DNA from: Varanus komodoensis
Taxonomy: Eukaryota > Chordata > Lepidosauria > Squamata > Varanidae
Assembly (NCBI RefSeq): GCF_004798865.1
Contig: NW_025335589.1
Location: 15,490,132-15,554,131, forward strand
Length of the DNA: 64,000 bases
Direction: 5' to 3'
Shown: one piece after another, positions 1-13,392 of the stretch
Layout: each line of letters begins with the position of its first letter
Numbering within the stretch: position 1 is the stretch's first letter
Made by a program: the position numbers and the translations under genes
The notes under the pieces: model-generated
Databases searched by the model: none
The model's input: only the letters and a program-made list of their open reading frames with translations
Told to the model about the DNA's origin: nothing

Positions 1-3000
1 GTGAGGTCAGAATGATTAGCTGAATTTCCAAGGTCAATGAATTATAAGATAATCCAATTGGCTGGTGAGAACTAGACACCTCTGGTTTCACAGGAGAAAT
101 GGTAGAATGGGAAGAGTCACAGGGGAAAGGTCTAAGTCAATCATTCCACTTGTCTGACACCAGGTCAAATGGGAGAGACCAATTAAGTAACATCTGGTGT
201 TCCCACTGTCTGATCTACAAGCAGTGTGAACCTCCGTGAGGAGAGATCCAATCCCATTTCATGGGGAAGGGAGGAAGCATCAGTTTGAAATTGACTCCTG
301 GCAAGGACAAAACTAAATCCACAATGAAAGCGTTCATTAATTTGATGGCTGCCTCTTGCTAGCAACCTTTCTTTTACTCACTTTGTACCACTCACTTTGG
401 CTAGCTTTAACATAATAACAGACTGTAGAAGCTTCTCCTCTTGGTCTGCTGGGAATGGAAAAGGAGAGAAGTTGAGGGAGAAAGATACTAGCTCATAACA
501 TAAATCTGGTTGAACCCAGATTTAGGTTCAACTTGGTTGTCAGAAGCAGGTTCCCTGCTTCCTCCTTGCAGCAGTTCCTCCATCCTCCAGAAAATACTGT
601 GTAGAGGGTTTGGGGAATGGCTTGAATGGGCTGAGCAGGGGGAAGGGGAGATGCACTTTCAGGAGTCCTTTCTTCCCAGAAAGCAATTCCTGGATCTAAT
701 CCAATGAGTGTAATAGATTAATTATTTAACTTTCTAACCAGGTTGCTTGGTTGTTTGGATTAACATCCTTACATTCAAATCTATTTAATTTAGTGGGGTA
801 GGGGTTTGCTGTGTTTTCAAATGAGGGACTGTTTTGGCTACCCTTCGTATCTGCTTCACTCCTCCCCATGTGTATTGATCCACTCATGGCAGTGTCCTGC
901 CACTGATTCTCCCTAATATAATCTTAGGGATGTGAGAATCTGGAGATATTTTCACTAATATCTCCAGAAATTCATATGGTTTTCTCATTCATTAGTTGTT
1001 TTCTTAGTGATTGGTTTATACTTGACCTGCATTGCAAGAGAATACTCCAAAAAGGATTAGATGCATCAGAGAAAGCACAGATTTTTTGCTTTAAACCTCT
1101 GCTTCCTCCATCCTCCATAATACCAGTATAGGAACATATGGAATTCCTGTAGTAAATGAATAACAGTTGTAATATTTTGGCCTTTTGTCTTTTACTCTAG
1201 ATATCACCAAGTTGTAGGACTGCTTCTGGAGGCTTTAAAGAAATTGGCAAAGCAATTACAATAGTTTAACCTCTGTGATTGGAGCACAAAGTAGGGACTG
1301 TATATTGTAGTGAGTCATATTGCAATTTTGTACCAAAAGTCTTGTTGACCTTTATTCAGTCTATTTGCTTTAGAATTTGTTTCCTGCAAGGCTCACTGTG
1401 CACATCAAGTTTTTTCACTTGGTTGAAGTATAAATCTACTCTCATCTTTTGTTCAAACATCAGATAAACCACAAAGCAGAAATACCTATTTAGTAACCCA
1501 GTTTCACTCCTGTCAGGGTTGCTTCTCTTACATCTAGGTGGTCAATGATTCTTACTGATTCCCTAACATCAGCTCTTTGTTTTCTTTTAATAGTATTTCC
1601 AAATAGGTTTAGAGTCTACTGTGCCACTTGGAGAACTCACCTGTTGGATGCAGATTCAGGTCTTATATGGAAAAGGTACCTCCTTAATTTTCTGCCAGTT
1701 AAATTTATCAGTGAAGTATAACCACCTTCAAGAAAGAAGTAATTGTTACAAGCTGAATCTTCTCCTTGAGACTAGTCAAGACTGGTAAATATGCACTTTT
1801 ACAGTGCAGAAAAAGCAGCAAGGCAGGAGAATTATTTAACATGGTTCAGGTGGACCATGAATGTGTATAGACCTTCCCTGGGTCCTTGTTTTATGCCTCC
1901 TTACCTTGAACTGTCTTTGTTGTGTTGCAGATCTCATTGTAAAGAAGCACAGTAGAGTGGCTTGTTGTTCAGAAATGTCATATGCTTCATTTTCCCTTCT
2001 GTTGTATGGCTTGTGGCTGTTAGAGATTCAAAAATCTCATCTGCTTTTGGTGGCCTTATCCTCAATCCCACTAGCCCCAGGTGACACCAGTGACCACTGA
2101 CTTATGCACTGGCATCCTATCCAGGTGGAAGCTATTAAAACAAGAGAGACATTACAAGTCAGAGAGGTGGCTCTGACATAGGCTGCATTATCCAAATAAC
2201 TCATAGCAAGGGCTGCAAAGTTTGAGTTAGTAATTGTCCTGGGGAGCAGGGGATGGATGATGAGAAATATTTTTCCCCAAGCACTAAACCATGTGAGTCT
2301 TCACCTTTGTCTACTCTGTACACTGCCCTTATTTTCCACATTGCTTTACTTCCAATACTTTTTTGTAAGTATTAAGCCAGTTCTGTCTTAATAGTGGTCG
2401 TATGGGTTATCCCAACCAATCACATATTGTATGGCATGATGTTGTGGTACTAAGGTAGCCAGTTGGATATGATTATTTAGTAAAATAATTGAAAGTGAAA
2501 AGTACTGCTTTACAGTGGCAATGCTTCCAGAATAGGTAAACAGTTTCAAACCCCCCTCCCCACACCCAACAATCATCATAAAAATTGATGAGTTATCCAC
2601 TATTTGCTTCTCCAGAAATTTTAACAAAAATACCTCTTTTTGGTTTAGTGTTATTTAAAAGTATTTTGAAAGGGTGAACAGAATCAGTAGGTGCTACGCT
2701 TTTGAAATGGTCTGCAAATATTTGCAACAATGTCTTTGTCTATCCAATTTACTTTACTTTGGGTCCATAATGCAGTATGGAGTCTCAGAATATTTCAGTT
2801 CTTCTCTTTGCAAATATCTATACTGACTTTATAGACATATCTCAAGGAAAAAATGTTATTCCTGCCAAATTGTGATATGGTTTTATTTTTCTCAGAAGCA
2901 TCCATTTAGGCTTGCCCTTGATCCACTTGAATTAATTTAATGCACAGCTTTAACCAAATTTCATTTCTCTAATTTGATAGGAAATATTTGATGTCCAGTT

Positions 3001-3412
3001 TTGTTTTTAAATTGATGGAAAATAAGCATTAAGTGTATGGGAATCAGTGAAATTTTATCCAAGTGAAGTCATTCAAGAAAGTCTTTCACTTTATTTCTAG
3101 TTTTGCAGGGTAATTTTGTGGCAATCAGTTCTGTTTCCTGCTCAAATATTTTGATGATCTATTCACTCCTTTTAAGAAGAACTGTAAAGCCAACCTTAAT
3201 AACTAATTATAAAGCTAACCTTGAGCAAAGGAAGAGTTCCTCAGAAAATTATTTCCCAACTGCCCACTTTTCTTATCAGTACTTTTCCCAGATTGAATGC
3301 ATTTTACTTCTTCATGAGAAACAATTCCCCTTTGTAATTAACTCAGCTTAGTTGATTTCCTGCAATTTTTTTTCTTGGTGTTTCTCTCTGCTCCTATCTT
3401 TTTTAATTACTC

Positions 3413-3700
3413 TTGGGTCTTTTAAAAAACAAATGGAAACTCATAAACAAGTATTCTGATAGCCCAATTAATACAGTTAATTCTGAAGATGTTGACAGGC
3501 TGCTTGGAATGGTGAGAAAAAGCACCTTCCCTCTTGATCTGTGTCCTTGGCTGATAGTCCAAGTTTTGGACACTTTGAGGGAGCAATTATGCCCTATCAT
3601 CAATGCTGCCATCAAAGAGGGTAGGGTTCCCCCTTAAGAAACCTAAGAAGAAGCTGCCTTAGTCAATCCATTTGCTGTTTAGTATTTTAACACTAACCCC
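3413..3700 (+). mobile_element. L2/CR1-type LINE reverse transcriptase fragment
   Basis: A 74-codon frame reads like the region before the palm of L2/CR1 reverse transcriptases: a DVDRLLGMVRKSTFPLDLCP-like stretch, then IINAAIKEGRVPP. It corresponds to the usual pattern of a threonine/serine-rich segment, LDPCPSWL, then SLREGxVPP. The reading frame stops straight afterwards, and what follows is only a degraded continuation. This is a dead 5'-truncated LINE piece, not a host gene. Confidence 0.65.
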
Positions 3701-4689
3701 AACCCTAAAAAAGGTTTAAAACAATAGTAAGAATAGAGGAATTTGTATCAAGTGGGATACAAATACTTTAGCTTATATTTCAGGGTGGGAGTGAATGAGT
3801 GACTTAGTCATGATACAGTAGTTTGTGTTGATCTTTAATTTGCTTAAATGCTTTGGCAGTGCTTAACTCAAATGTTAGGTAACACACCCACTGGCTGATC
3901 ATGTGTTTTTACTTCTATGCTTACAGTGTACAACAAATAGGAATTTGCACATTTTTTGGAGGCTAAAGGAACCTACAACACTGAAAGCAAGTGCTCAGTA
4001 TAGACCCTTTTTACTCTGGTTTAGAGAAGGATCTATCTGAATAATTTGTTAAGTGAAAAACTGAACGTAAATTAGGTGCACATTTGAATGTGGAAGCTGT
4101 TTATTTTTCTGTACTGCATTAGTTTCAATGAGATGTATACAGAGTGTACATTCCTATCAGTTGTGGATGAGAACATACATTTGTGCATCCAAATGAACAT
4201 CCCACTGAAATTGTGTGTAAGGGGATTCTTGATTTGGATGTACATTTCTGATGTTTATGATTCCTTATCTAGCAAGTAATAGATCCAGACACATATGTAC
4301 ACACCATAAATGCATGCCTTCCTGCTTTCTTGTGTAGATCTGTTCCTTTGGTTTGGGATATACCTTATTACTGATTGTTATTGTGCTATATTTTATATAT
4401 ACTGCTGTATATATAAACACCTGTGTAATGTACTTATTCCAACAAATGAATTAACGACAGCTTAATGAAATCAAAGAATCATTATAGATCTCTGTAAATA
4501 CAGGAATTCCATAATTGAAAAAGAGCCTTTCTCTTTGGGAAAAACAGAATTTATATCTGTTGTACTTCTGTAAATGTTTCTCAAGTGAAATAGAGAACAT
4601 GTGAATGAAACATGATTACTGACTATAAACAAAGTATAAAACCACAATCTTTTGGTTACAGGCAAAGCTGGTAAAGATGTAGACTGGTG

Positions 4690-4865
4690 TGGATCCCCCC
4701 AGAGCCTGGTACTTGCGTTGCATGTAGATGATGCCTGGATCAATCCTCAGCATCTCTAGGTTGGGCTGGAGAAAATCCTGCCTGAAATCCTGGAGAAGCA
4801 TAGTTGCCAATCAGTGCCAACTGTACTGGGCTAGGTGGACAAATGGTTTGACTATGGCAGCTTCT
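4690..4865 (+). repeat. tRNA-derived SINE copy (diverged)
   Basis: The segment runs from a tRNA-like B-box area (GGATCAATCCTCAGCATCTC) into the body typical of a reptile SINE: CCTGAAATCCTGGAGA, then GCCAATCAGTGCCAACTGTA, GGGCTAGGTGGACAAATGGT and a final GGCAGCTTCT. Other copies of the same family lie at 22980, 30857 (minus) and 32985. Confidence 0.6.
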
Positions 4866-7324
4866 TCTGTTGCCAACTTTCTTGACTTTGAAAGGCTCAG
4901 TTCCCTGTGCAGTTCACTAGATTAGGTTTATTATGTGGAAATAAACTCTGGCAGTTTCAGTGGGGATTATTTCTGTAATATATTATTTATTTCTAATATA
5001 ATTTTGTTTCTGCTAGTAGTGTCAGGGTACTTACTAAAATTCAAGTGAAAGCATATGCTCAGAATAGACTTTGACTGGTGGGTTGAATGTAGAACTGCTG
5101 CTTGCAATAAGAAAACTATTTCATTTGATGCCAGCAGTAGCAATCACACCAATACAGCTCTAGCTTATCCTCAGATTTGCTTAAAATTAGTTGTTTCTCA
5201 GCTCTCCTGGCTTTGATTTCAACAGAGAAACTGACACTTTTGGCACCAAATCAAAATCTGGCAAATGTTGCATTGCATTGGACACTGCCAGTTTGATCAA
5301 GTATAGTTAGCTAAACACACTGATCTAATGATTTAAAGGAAAAGGTCTTTTACCTCCTGTGCCCAAGTCATCTTCACAAACATTGCTGCCACATCCTTGC
5401 CACTCACTGAGTGGGAGAGCAGCAGCAATAGCAGGAAAACTGGTAGGGGAATTTAGTCAGTCATAGACTGCATCTATGGCCCTGGGGTGAGAGGGCATGT
5501 GGCACAGGTTTGCACCCCCAATTTAACTGATTTATGAACTAGATTGGAAATCTATTTTCAAGGGGGATAAAAGATAGTTTCAGTGTTTTTTTGGGTATAT
5601 GTACCCACGTATTAAATTAATTGTGGTATATATCTAATAAACCCCTCCCCCACCATTATATGAGCTCCACTAAACTGGAGGCAATTTTAAATGGTGGTTT
5701 GTATAAAGATGTTCTTGCAGAGGGACGTGAAGTTGCAAACCATGATATACTTTTCTCCAACTCAGTAGGCTTTAATAGACTTTCTTCATGTGTTGTGAAA
5801 AAATGTAGCATACTTGTCAGAGTAAATTTACCTGAGATTATCAGGTGGTTCAGCTGTATTGCAGGAACAAGCCTTCCTGTTCTCTCTGATCCTTATATAA
5901 GCTCCTTTCTGCAACACCTGTTGAGCTGAAATTAGCAAGTAGTGATAGATTTGACTGAAAGAAAAGAATTTATCTAAGTCCTGGCAATTGCAGTACTCTA
6001 ACCCTAACCATTTAACCTTAACTGTATCTTTAAAAAATTAGCATTTAGCCTTCCTGGGTATCCTGGCCCCATGCTCTGTCTCCTCTGAAATTAAAAATGA
6101 CACCCCTGGTGAGCAAGTTTAGCTTTGGTGCTTCTCACTAAAGAAACAAGCACCATTTTTTTCATTTTCTCTGAAAGCTAATAATGAACTGCTGGGTTTT
6201 TAAAAAAATTTGCTGTGAACATGTTGACTTTATTTCGTTAATCTTGATGTTCCAATGCCAGATAAGTTGGCACCAGCTGCAGTGTGCCTAAAAAGCTAAA
6301 CATTCCTCTAAGGGTTTCTCTTATAAAAAGTTAATTCAGTCAAGTGTGTCTGTTTGATCAAGTCTTCTATGTTCCTTTGATCCTAACAAGCTGTTTTGGT
6401 GACATAGAATCTAAGTGTAATTTAATGCATTTGTTTACATGGAGTTCTTCCATCTGCAAAAAAAAAGGCATCAACAACAAAGGATGCAGCCCAAAGTTGC
6501 ATGAAGTGACACACTTTCCTGGCCTTACTTCTGAACTAATGTGGAAATCAATGACTGTCAGGAAAGAGAAATGTCTTGAAATTTGATTTACTCTATTATC
6601 AGCATTTCTTTTGTGCAAGCTAAGATATATCCTGTAGGCACAATGAAAAAAAAACACTATTAGAGTTACTTTCAGGGTAGCATTAATAATTGAGTTCTCA
6701 GTTATTCCAGCAATGTCGGGATGCTATAGCAGGCAAATCTGGTTGGCAGAAGCATGCTGTTATTTCACCTTTGCCATAACATCACCTGGAATTTGAATCA
6801 TTTAGGCTCTGAGATTGAAGGATGTAGAAGCACAATTCCCATGTTTATGTTGTACCTTCAGTTTGGCTGATGCAAGATCTGGACTGGAATAAGGATGACA
6901 ACAAGCCAGAATCTTAAACCAACTGTAAAGCATGGTTTAAGATCTTGGCTTGTCTGGTAATCATAGTTGCAAGGCTGGGACATGATTGGAAATTAAGTCT
7001 AATTAACCAAAGAAGTAGAGAATTATAGGATGTTGAAATGGGAGGAGAGAAAGAATTGTGCAATGATGGAGTACACAGGCAAAAACCCCAGGCCTCTCTT
7101 GCCTTAAAATGATGACAGTTATACTACTGAACTAGGCATTTCTGTGCACTGTTGTCCTGTGGAGCATTTAATCAAAGCCTCTCGAAATACCTTATTTTCA
7201 AAAGCTGTGCAAATGCAGCATTTTTGCTATAAATTTGGATATTTCATAATAGAAAGTACTTCCACCTACAATAATTATTTCAGACTCAACAATAGCTTCA
7301 CACAATGTAAAAACTATGGTGCTC

Positions 7325-7445
7325 ACTGCCGCGGGTAGTGGTGATGGCCACCAATTTAGATGGCCTTGAAAGGGGCTGGACAGATTCACAGAGGAGGAGG
7401 AGATCAGTGGCTGCTGTGGGAGCCCTGGTGTCCTGACAGGCCCAC
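7325..7445 (+). repeat. Interspersed retro-repeat fragment
   Basis: It contains the motif GTGATGGCCACCAATTTAGA followed by a block ending in GGACAGATTCACAGAGGAGG. The same family appears at 14895-15850 (plus) and 62600-62790 (minus), so it is a dispersed repeat of this genome. I recognise it as a common sauropsid repeat but cannot name it with certainty. Confidence 0.5.
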
Positions 7446-9157
7446 AGCTATCACCCAGGTGAACCATTTCCTTGCCCGTCATGCAAGCAAGTGGTAGCAA
7501 TGACGAGAAAGAGGACAAGGGGCAAGAGCAGCTGGTGACCATGGTAATGAGAAGATGACTTGCCCTCACTTGCTGAGGGTATCCTGCCAAAGGGTCCTCA
7601 AGAACCTGGAGCCCACAAGGCTACTGTACGATGTCTCTAAGATACTTCCCGACTGTTTCCATCAAGATGAACTCACTGAGGCTGGTTCATCTGGTTGGCA
7701 AGGGAGAGCTACCCTGCTTGCAGAACAATGCATGAACATGTGTACATTATGTGTACTTCAACCCATAAACATCTGACATGTGTGCTCTACTTACAGCCCT
7801 CTTCAAAAACTGAGTAAACTCAGTACTCTGTAATTTTTATGATTGAGGCCCACAGCACATAGTAATTAAAAACTGGGTGCTTTTAGCTTTGTGTCACACT
7901 GATTTCAGTGCTTAACAGTATTGCTTTCTTCTGACTATGTGCCTAGTGCTTCAATTTGTTCCAACTTTAACCCTTTTATCCACCTTTAAAAGTGGCCCTT
8001 TCCTTTCTTTTAAAGCAGCAAATGCTTTATGCCCTTGTACAACAAAGACTGCCCTCTGTTTGTGATTGAGGAGACCCTTAATTGGATTAATGTGTAAGAA
8101 GTATATCTGAGATCAGTAAATTTAACAAGTGTGACTGTCTGATTTACAAAGTTTTCCTTATTGAATGACTGTGGATTGAGTCTCACAGGAAACATTAGGG
8201 AATGCAGACAATGTCAGACTTACTTTTCTATTCTATACACATCTCTCTGATCATAAGTCATCCATGAAAGAAATCAATGATCTTTGTTTTCTGACAGCTT
8301 TTCTTACTGTTCCCAGAAACTGCTTTCTCTCTTTCCTCAAGAGGGCATTTAAAATTTTAAGCACTCTTTCTCTCGCACACAGCTTGTTTATATCTTATGT
8401 GCTGTACCATTCATTTGCAGAATGATTTCAATACCAAATCCTATCTTGGCAGTTGTGGAACCTTCTCCTTTCACACCCCAGAAAACAAGTGCTTCTCAGC
8501 TTCTCTGGGCAATGAATGGTTCTCCGCAATCCTGTGGAAGAGAGGTGATCTGGAATAAGGCAGGCTAAGAAGTCCTTGGCATTTGTGCCTATTTCTATGG
8601 TGACAGCATGGATTGGAAATAACAAATAGCTTGTAATGTTTCTTTAAGAGAAGAAGAGACAGCTTGTGTTTTCTTCATCAACCTGACAGAAGTCTGACTG
8701 GAGATGAGAGCCCTGCATATTTTCCCATGGTTTTATAATTCATGCATGGTGAGTTTTAAGCTTCCTTGGTTTCTTATTCTACCCCCAGTTCCATATGCAT
8801 TTTGGAGCCAATGAAGGAACCCAAATACAACCACAAATAAATGTTCCCTTCAAGAAAACAGAATTTAGTTCAATACTTTATTGCAATAAGGGGCCACAAA
8901 GTTCCTTATGTTCACTGAGATTCTGGCACAAGACCAGAGCAAATGGTATTAAATGATTCATGGAACAACGCAAAGACTTGCCAGATGAGGTACATGTTTT
9001 GAACTTGTACCAAAAGATCACCCAGAGATGTCGTGACACATTGGTGCAAGGCTTTAGCAGCAGATATTATAATGGTGGGTCTCATATTTCACAGAACCTT
9101 CAGCTCTTGTGATGGAATCTGTCGCACAGCCTTCCTCAGCCTGATGCCTGGCTGTCA

Positions 9158-9250
9158 GACTCCAACTCCCACCAGCCACAGCCAGCATGTCCAAGGATCA
9201 GGAATGCTGAGAGTTGTACTTTGCAACATCTTGGGGCCACAGGTTGGGGG
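9158..9250 (+). repeat. Partial copy of a palindromic hAT-like MITE
   Basis: The block runs GACTCCAACTCCCACCAGCC, then a central AGCATGTCCAAGGATCAGGA, then GAGAGTTGTACTTTGCAACA and GGGGCCACAGGTTGGG. These are the two half-arms of a roughly 135-bp palindromic repeat. A fuller copy lies at 9627-9761 and another partial one at 10321-10415. Confidence 0.5.
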
Positions 9251-9626
9251 AGAATGCTGTAGCTCATCATTATATTTAAGTGGTGAACCAGTTTTTGTTT
9301 CATTCCCTGGGGTGTGGAATGAAGGAGGCTTCCAAACAATTAGAATCAAATGACAAATGAACAACTTCTTCTCTTCCAGCCGTCTGAATGGGAAAGTCTT
9401 GTTTTTTGACTGACAACAAAACTATTCCAGCCATTCTAGGTAAGTAATATGAGCAAGTAGTGAAAGATGTGCTTCCCCTCTCCAGCATGGAGACATTTAT
9501 TAAAAAAAAGGGCAGATATGGCCAGACTATCCCCCCCCCCCCCAGTCCTCAGCAAGGCCCCCTGCTCCAGTATGTTTGCTGCATAGATAGGCCATTAGTG
9601 CTAAGGGCCTTGAGGATTGTGTAGAG

Positions 9627-9761
9627 CAGGGATGGGCAACCTCTGATCCTCCAAATGATTTTGGACCTCCACCCCCAGTAACTCTAGCCACTGTTGCTAA
9701 TAGTGCAAGATCATGAGTTGTATACCAAAACATCTGGAGAGTCATACATTTGCCCACCCTG
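9627..9761. mobile_element. Palindromic hAT-type MITE, near full length
   Basis: The ends are CAGGGATGGGCAAC on the left and TTGCCCACCCTG on the right, so they form an inverted terminal repeat starting with CAG, as in hAT transposons. The flanking 8-mers GTGTAGAG and CTATGGAG agree at 5 of 8 positions, consistent with an old target-site duplication. The 135-bp interior has no coding capacity. Confidence 0.55.
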
Positions 9762-10173
9762 CTATGGAGATATGCATTTGTTGTGTGCTTTGTTTGTTCA
9801 TGTGAATCAATAATCCCAGACACCACCACTGAAACAGTGACACGCAGTTCATTCTGTGCAAATTCTTTATTGAAACCAGGATCTCTCTGTACTATTGGCT
9901 ACAAGTCCCCACTAGGCTGAATCAGGCTGCTACAGAGGCTTCTTTGCCTACAACTGTTTGGAAAGATTGAAATGAAAGCAGAGAAAGGTGGAGAGTATAA
10001 GGAAGGGATTGCCCTTGTTCATGCCTTTTTTCCTTTGGGTCCTTTGCTTTTTCTTCTTATCTTGAATTTCTCAGCTAATGACTCCAAGAAAGGGCACAGG
10101 CAGAGAGGCATATGGGGAACAGAATTCTCTTTGGTTATTTGCATGCTAGGGATGGCTCTTTCACAATCAACTC

Positions 10174-10239
10174 AATTCCACAATCCACTGATTGTAATTC
10201 CACAATCCACTGACTGTAATTCCACAATCAGCAGAATTA
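10174..10239. repeat. Short tandem repeat, 22-bp unit
   Basis: Unit AATTCCACAATCCACTGATT plus GT occurs twice with one change, followed by a third partial unit. It is non-coding. Confidence 0.7.
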
Positions 10240-10320
10240 AAAAGGTGTTTGCCTTTGATAGGTAATATAGTGTTACATTAACATTTAGCAGTGCCTGAGC
10301 AAGATCTGATTTTATGAATT

Positions 10321-10415
10321 TAGGCAACTAGTGGCCCTCCAGATGTTTTGGCCTACAACTACCATCAGCCCTAGCAAGCATAGACAAGGGTTGAGGACTG
10401 ATGGGAGTCGTATGT
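10321..10415 (-). repeat. Partial palindromic MITE next to a SINE tail
   Basis: GTGGCCCTCCAGATGTTTTG then CCTACAACTACCATCAGCCC is one arm of the MITE family seen at 9627. Just beyond it, about 10450-10525, a SINE tail follows (GACTCGACACAAGGCAGCTG). Confidence 0.45.
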
Positions 10416-10970
10416 GAAAACAAGTGCAAGTCTGCAATCTCTTGCCCATCTCTGGTGTTGCTGATTCTAAGTCAGATGGACCAGACATCTGACTCGACAC
10501 AAGGCAGCTGCTTAGGTTCCTGTGATTAATCAGAAATAAGTCCCATTACAGCAAAACTGCTTCTCTTGCTAATAACCCATGAAACAGAAGATGCCATTGC
10601 TCATTCTTTTACAAAGCTTTCTGCTTCTTTAACATTGCTTTCTGTTCAGGCCTGGAGCTGTGGCATTCCTGAAGTGCCCTTTAATGTCAGTGCTTGCTCA
10701 GGAATTTAGGGGTTTAACAACCTTTTTTTCCAGAGAATGCAATAACTCATTGTTTTATTTTGAGTAACATTTCATGTTTTAAAAAGCATGGAGAAAGCCA
10801 GTTAAAAGACCATTAGCCCTGAAGAGCTCCTATAACTCTTTGCCAGTCCATGCTGTACAGGATGGTATTGGTAAACATCAATGGGCGGACAACAGGGAAA
10901 ACACCAGGGTGAATCTGTGTGACTGGACTTGAAAGCCAGATTTTCTCTAAAATGGAGTGAATGAATGAGG

Positions 10971-11044
10971 TCCATTCTGGACCACAGAGGAAGCAGCACA
11001 GCTGAGCTCCATCCTGGACCACAGAGGAAGCAGCACAGCTGAGC
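10971..11044. repeat. Tandem duplication of a 37-bp unit
   Basis: TCCATTCTGGACCACAGAGG and the following bases through AGCTGAGC (10971-11007) are repeated at 11008-11044 with a single base change. The repeat is too short and isolated to be a known family; it is a recent local duplication. Confidence 0.85.
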
Positions 11045-13277
11045 TCCTGTCTGTGCAGGAAAATGGCTTGGAACATGAGCTGGGGAGGAGGAGGAAGTGA
11101 GAAAGAAGTGGAGGAAGTGTGCATGCAGCAGAAAGAATTTTCCTGCACACCCCCACTAGCAACTAGTCAAGAGGAGCTTATTAGTGACAGAAGGCAGCCA
11201 AAGTCAGTTCTCTCTATAGTCCTCTCCCTCTCAGCTTTGCACACAATAATTACAGGCAAGAGGCACTTGCTACACTTCCCAATAAGCCACTTATGAGGAC
11301 CATACTAGGACTCCATGACCCCAGTTCCATACAAAGTTGCCAATCAAGTCTGTACAATTTTCTTCTTTTAAAAACATAAGCACAGTTTTCCATTTGCAGC
11401 TATAAAACTGTGAAGACTTAATAAAATCAAGATACAGTCACAACACATTTCTGTAGCAGAATGTTACATTTGTCTTTAGATGAAGACATTTACTTCAGTG
11501 CAAGCATTATTTTGCAGCAAGGAAATTCTACATTCTGCAAATTTTAGCAGCTCACAAATACTCTTTTACCAAGAAGATAGCCTACATAATTATCAGCAAC
11601 TGACAAAGTTTAGGCCTGAATAATTAACATTTTAATAGTTAATACATTTCCTTGAGATGTTGTCTATGTGCTGCCACAAAAGAAAACCTGATGATATATT
11701 ACAGTACATGAGATTTGAACTATTGTAGGGTGACAAAGCCACAAATTCTCCAGGTATACTAGATCCACTGTTAACAATTTGGAAATATAGGCAGATACTG
11801 TCATCTTGAATTGCAGCCACTGCAAAATACACTGAAGACTATATTTAAAGAGAAGAGGGTATGAACTGAAAGCTGCAAGATCATATTGTACAAAACATGG
11901 GAAATGGGTAAGAGCCTTCAAGAAATGGATTACAACTAAACTAACCAAAGAACATTCATGGAAGTATCTGATCTGTATCATAAGACTACATGGATCCTTT
12001 TACCTCTGAGATTAGACAAAATTATGCTATGTGTTTACACCATAATCTAGTGAATTGCTTGTGTAATTCAGCAGACAAAGACAATTCCCATTCTCAACCA
12101 AAGACCACAATCCAGAGCCTTGTAGTCTTAGGCTGAGAGCCAAGGAAGCAACAGGTAAATGTGGGAAAGACCAGTTCACAGAACTTAAGAACTTTGCTTT
12201 CTGCTTTTACTGTGACAAGACATTGTCAAGGCTATGACCTGCTATTCAGATTGAGCACTATGTTTACTTTTGCATAATTTATTCTTTTATTGAACTGTTA
12301 CAGATTTATACTTTTTGCATTTCATTGCCATTTAATCCCAATATTTAGAATTTTCCCCTAGACTCCTGTCCCTGCCAACTAGGGATAAGTAGGGATAATA
12401 CTTCATTCATTTGGTGAAGTGGACTTTAGACTACAAAAGCTTATGCCATTCTAAATGTGTTAATCTTTAAGGTGCAATGAGACTTTTTATTGTTTAAACC
12501 TGTGGTTCATGTTATGTAAAAATAAGCATAATACAAAATGTTTCATCTACATATGCAATTTCTACCTATTTACATAACATTCTTGGCTTTCCATTGCTAC
12601 CCTTTCAGAGCAGAAACTATATGTATTCTAAGATTTTTTTATCCAGTGCCAGTGCATATTAAATAGTGACTACAAAGGGTTGTCTATGAAAAGTAACAGG
12701 TAATAACCAGCAACTCTATTCATTATGACTTTAGAATTGCAATTATGCTATTATGTATTTATATTACTTTCAAGTATAATTCTAAAGATAATTTTTAATT
12801 CATGGTTTCCTCTAGAAATGCATTTTACTTACAACATTACATTGAGGAAATATGAAAACAGATAAAATTGGAAGGCTGTAGTCCTGAATTCAGTGGATTA
12901 TATTCAGTGTTAGTCCTATGTAGAGAACACCCATTGGAATGAACAGGATTTAAGTTAGATCAACACAGATAACAACCCAGTATATCCCACTGAGTCCCAC
13001 TAGCTTTACTATACCTAAGATTGCAGATACTGGTTTGCATAATTGCCACAGGCATTCTGAATCCATGGTGGGGGGCAGCACATACTACAGGCCGTTATTG
13101 TGGCTTGTCAAGGACTTACTCCGCACTGGGTTCAGACATCATAAACTGTGCAACCACTAAGCACAGCTTAAATATTCACAGTGGCTGTCAGCACACACTG
13201 TAGCTTAAATAAACCATGGTGAGCTGCAGCAATTGTGCAAACAAGCCCATATCTTTAGATAAACAAATAGAGTTCTA

Positions 13278-13392
13278 TCTGTAGCATACAGAATGGCTGC
13301 TTCCTCTAACTTTTAAGTTCCACAAGGTAAGTAGATCTAATGCCTTGTGGAAATTAATAGCTAGAGGAAGCAGCCATTCTGTATGCTACAGA
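13278..13392. repeat. Long near-perfect foldback hairpin
   Basis: Two 31-bp arms (13278-13308 and 13362-13392) are perfect inverted complements and contain ATGGCTGCTTCCTCTA and its reverse. Further in, TTCCACAAGG (13318-13327) pairs with CCTTGTGGAA (13343-13352), and adjoining TTAA blocks also pair. The whole 115-nt segment folds into one long stem with a loop of about 15 nt. It may be a palindromic MITE or a transcribed hairpin; no known family was recognised. Confidence 0.8.

Noticed and set aside
5621-5929. 102-codon plus-strand open frame
   Set aside because: No recognisable domain, no splice support and no similarity that I can recall.
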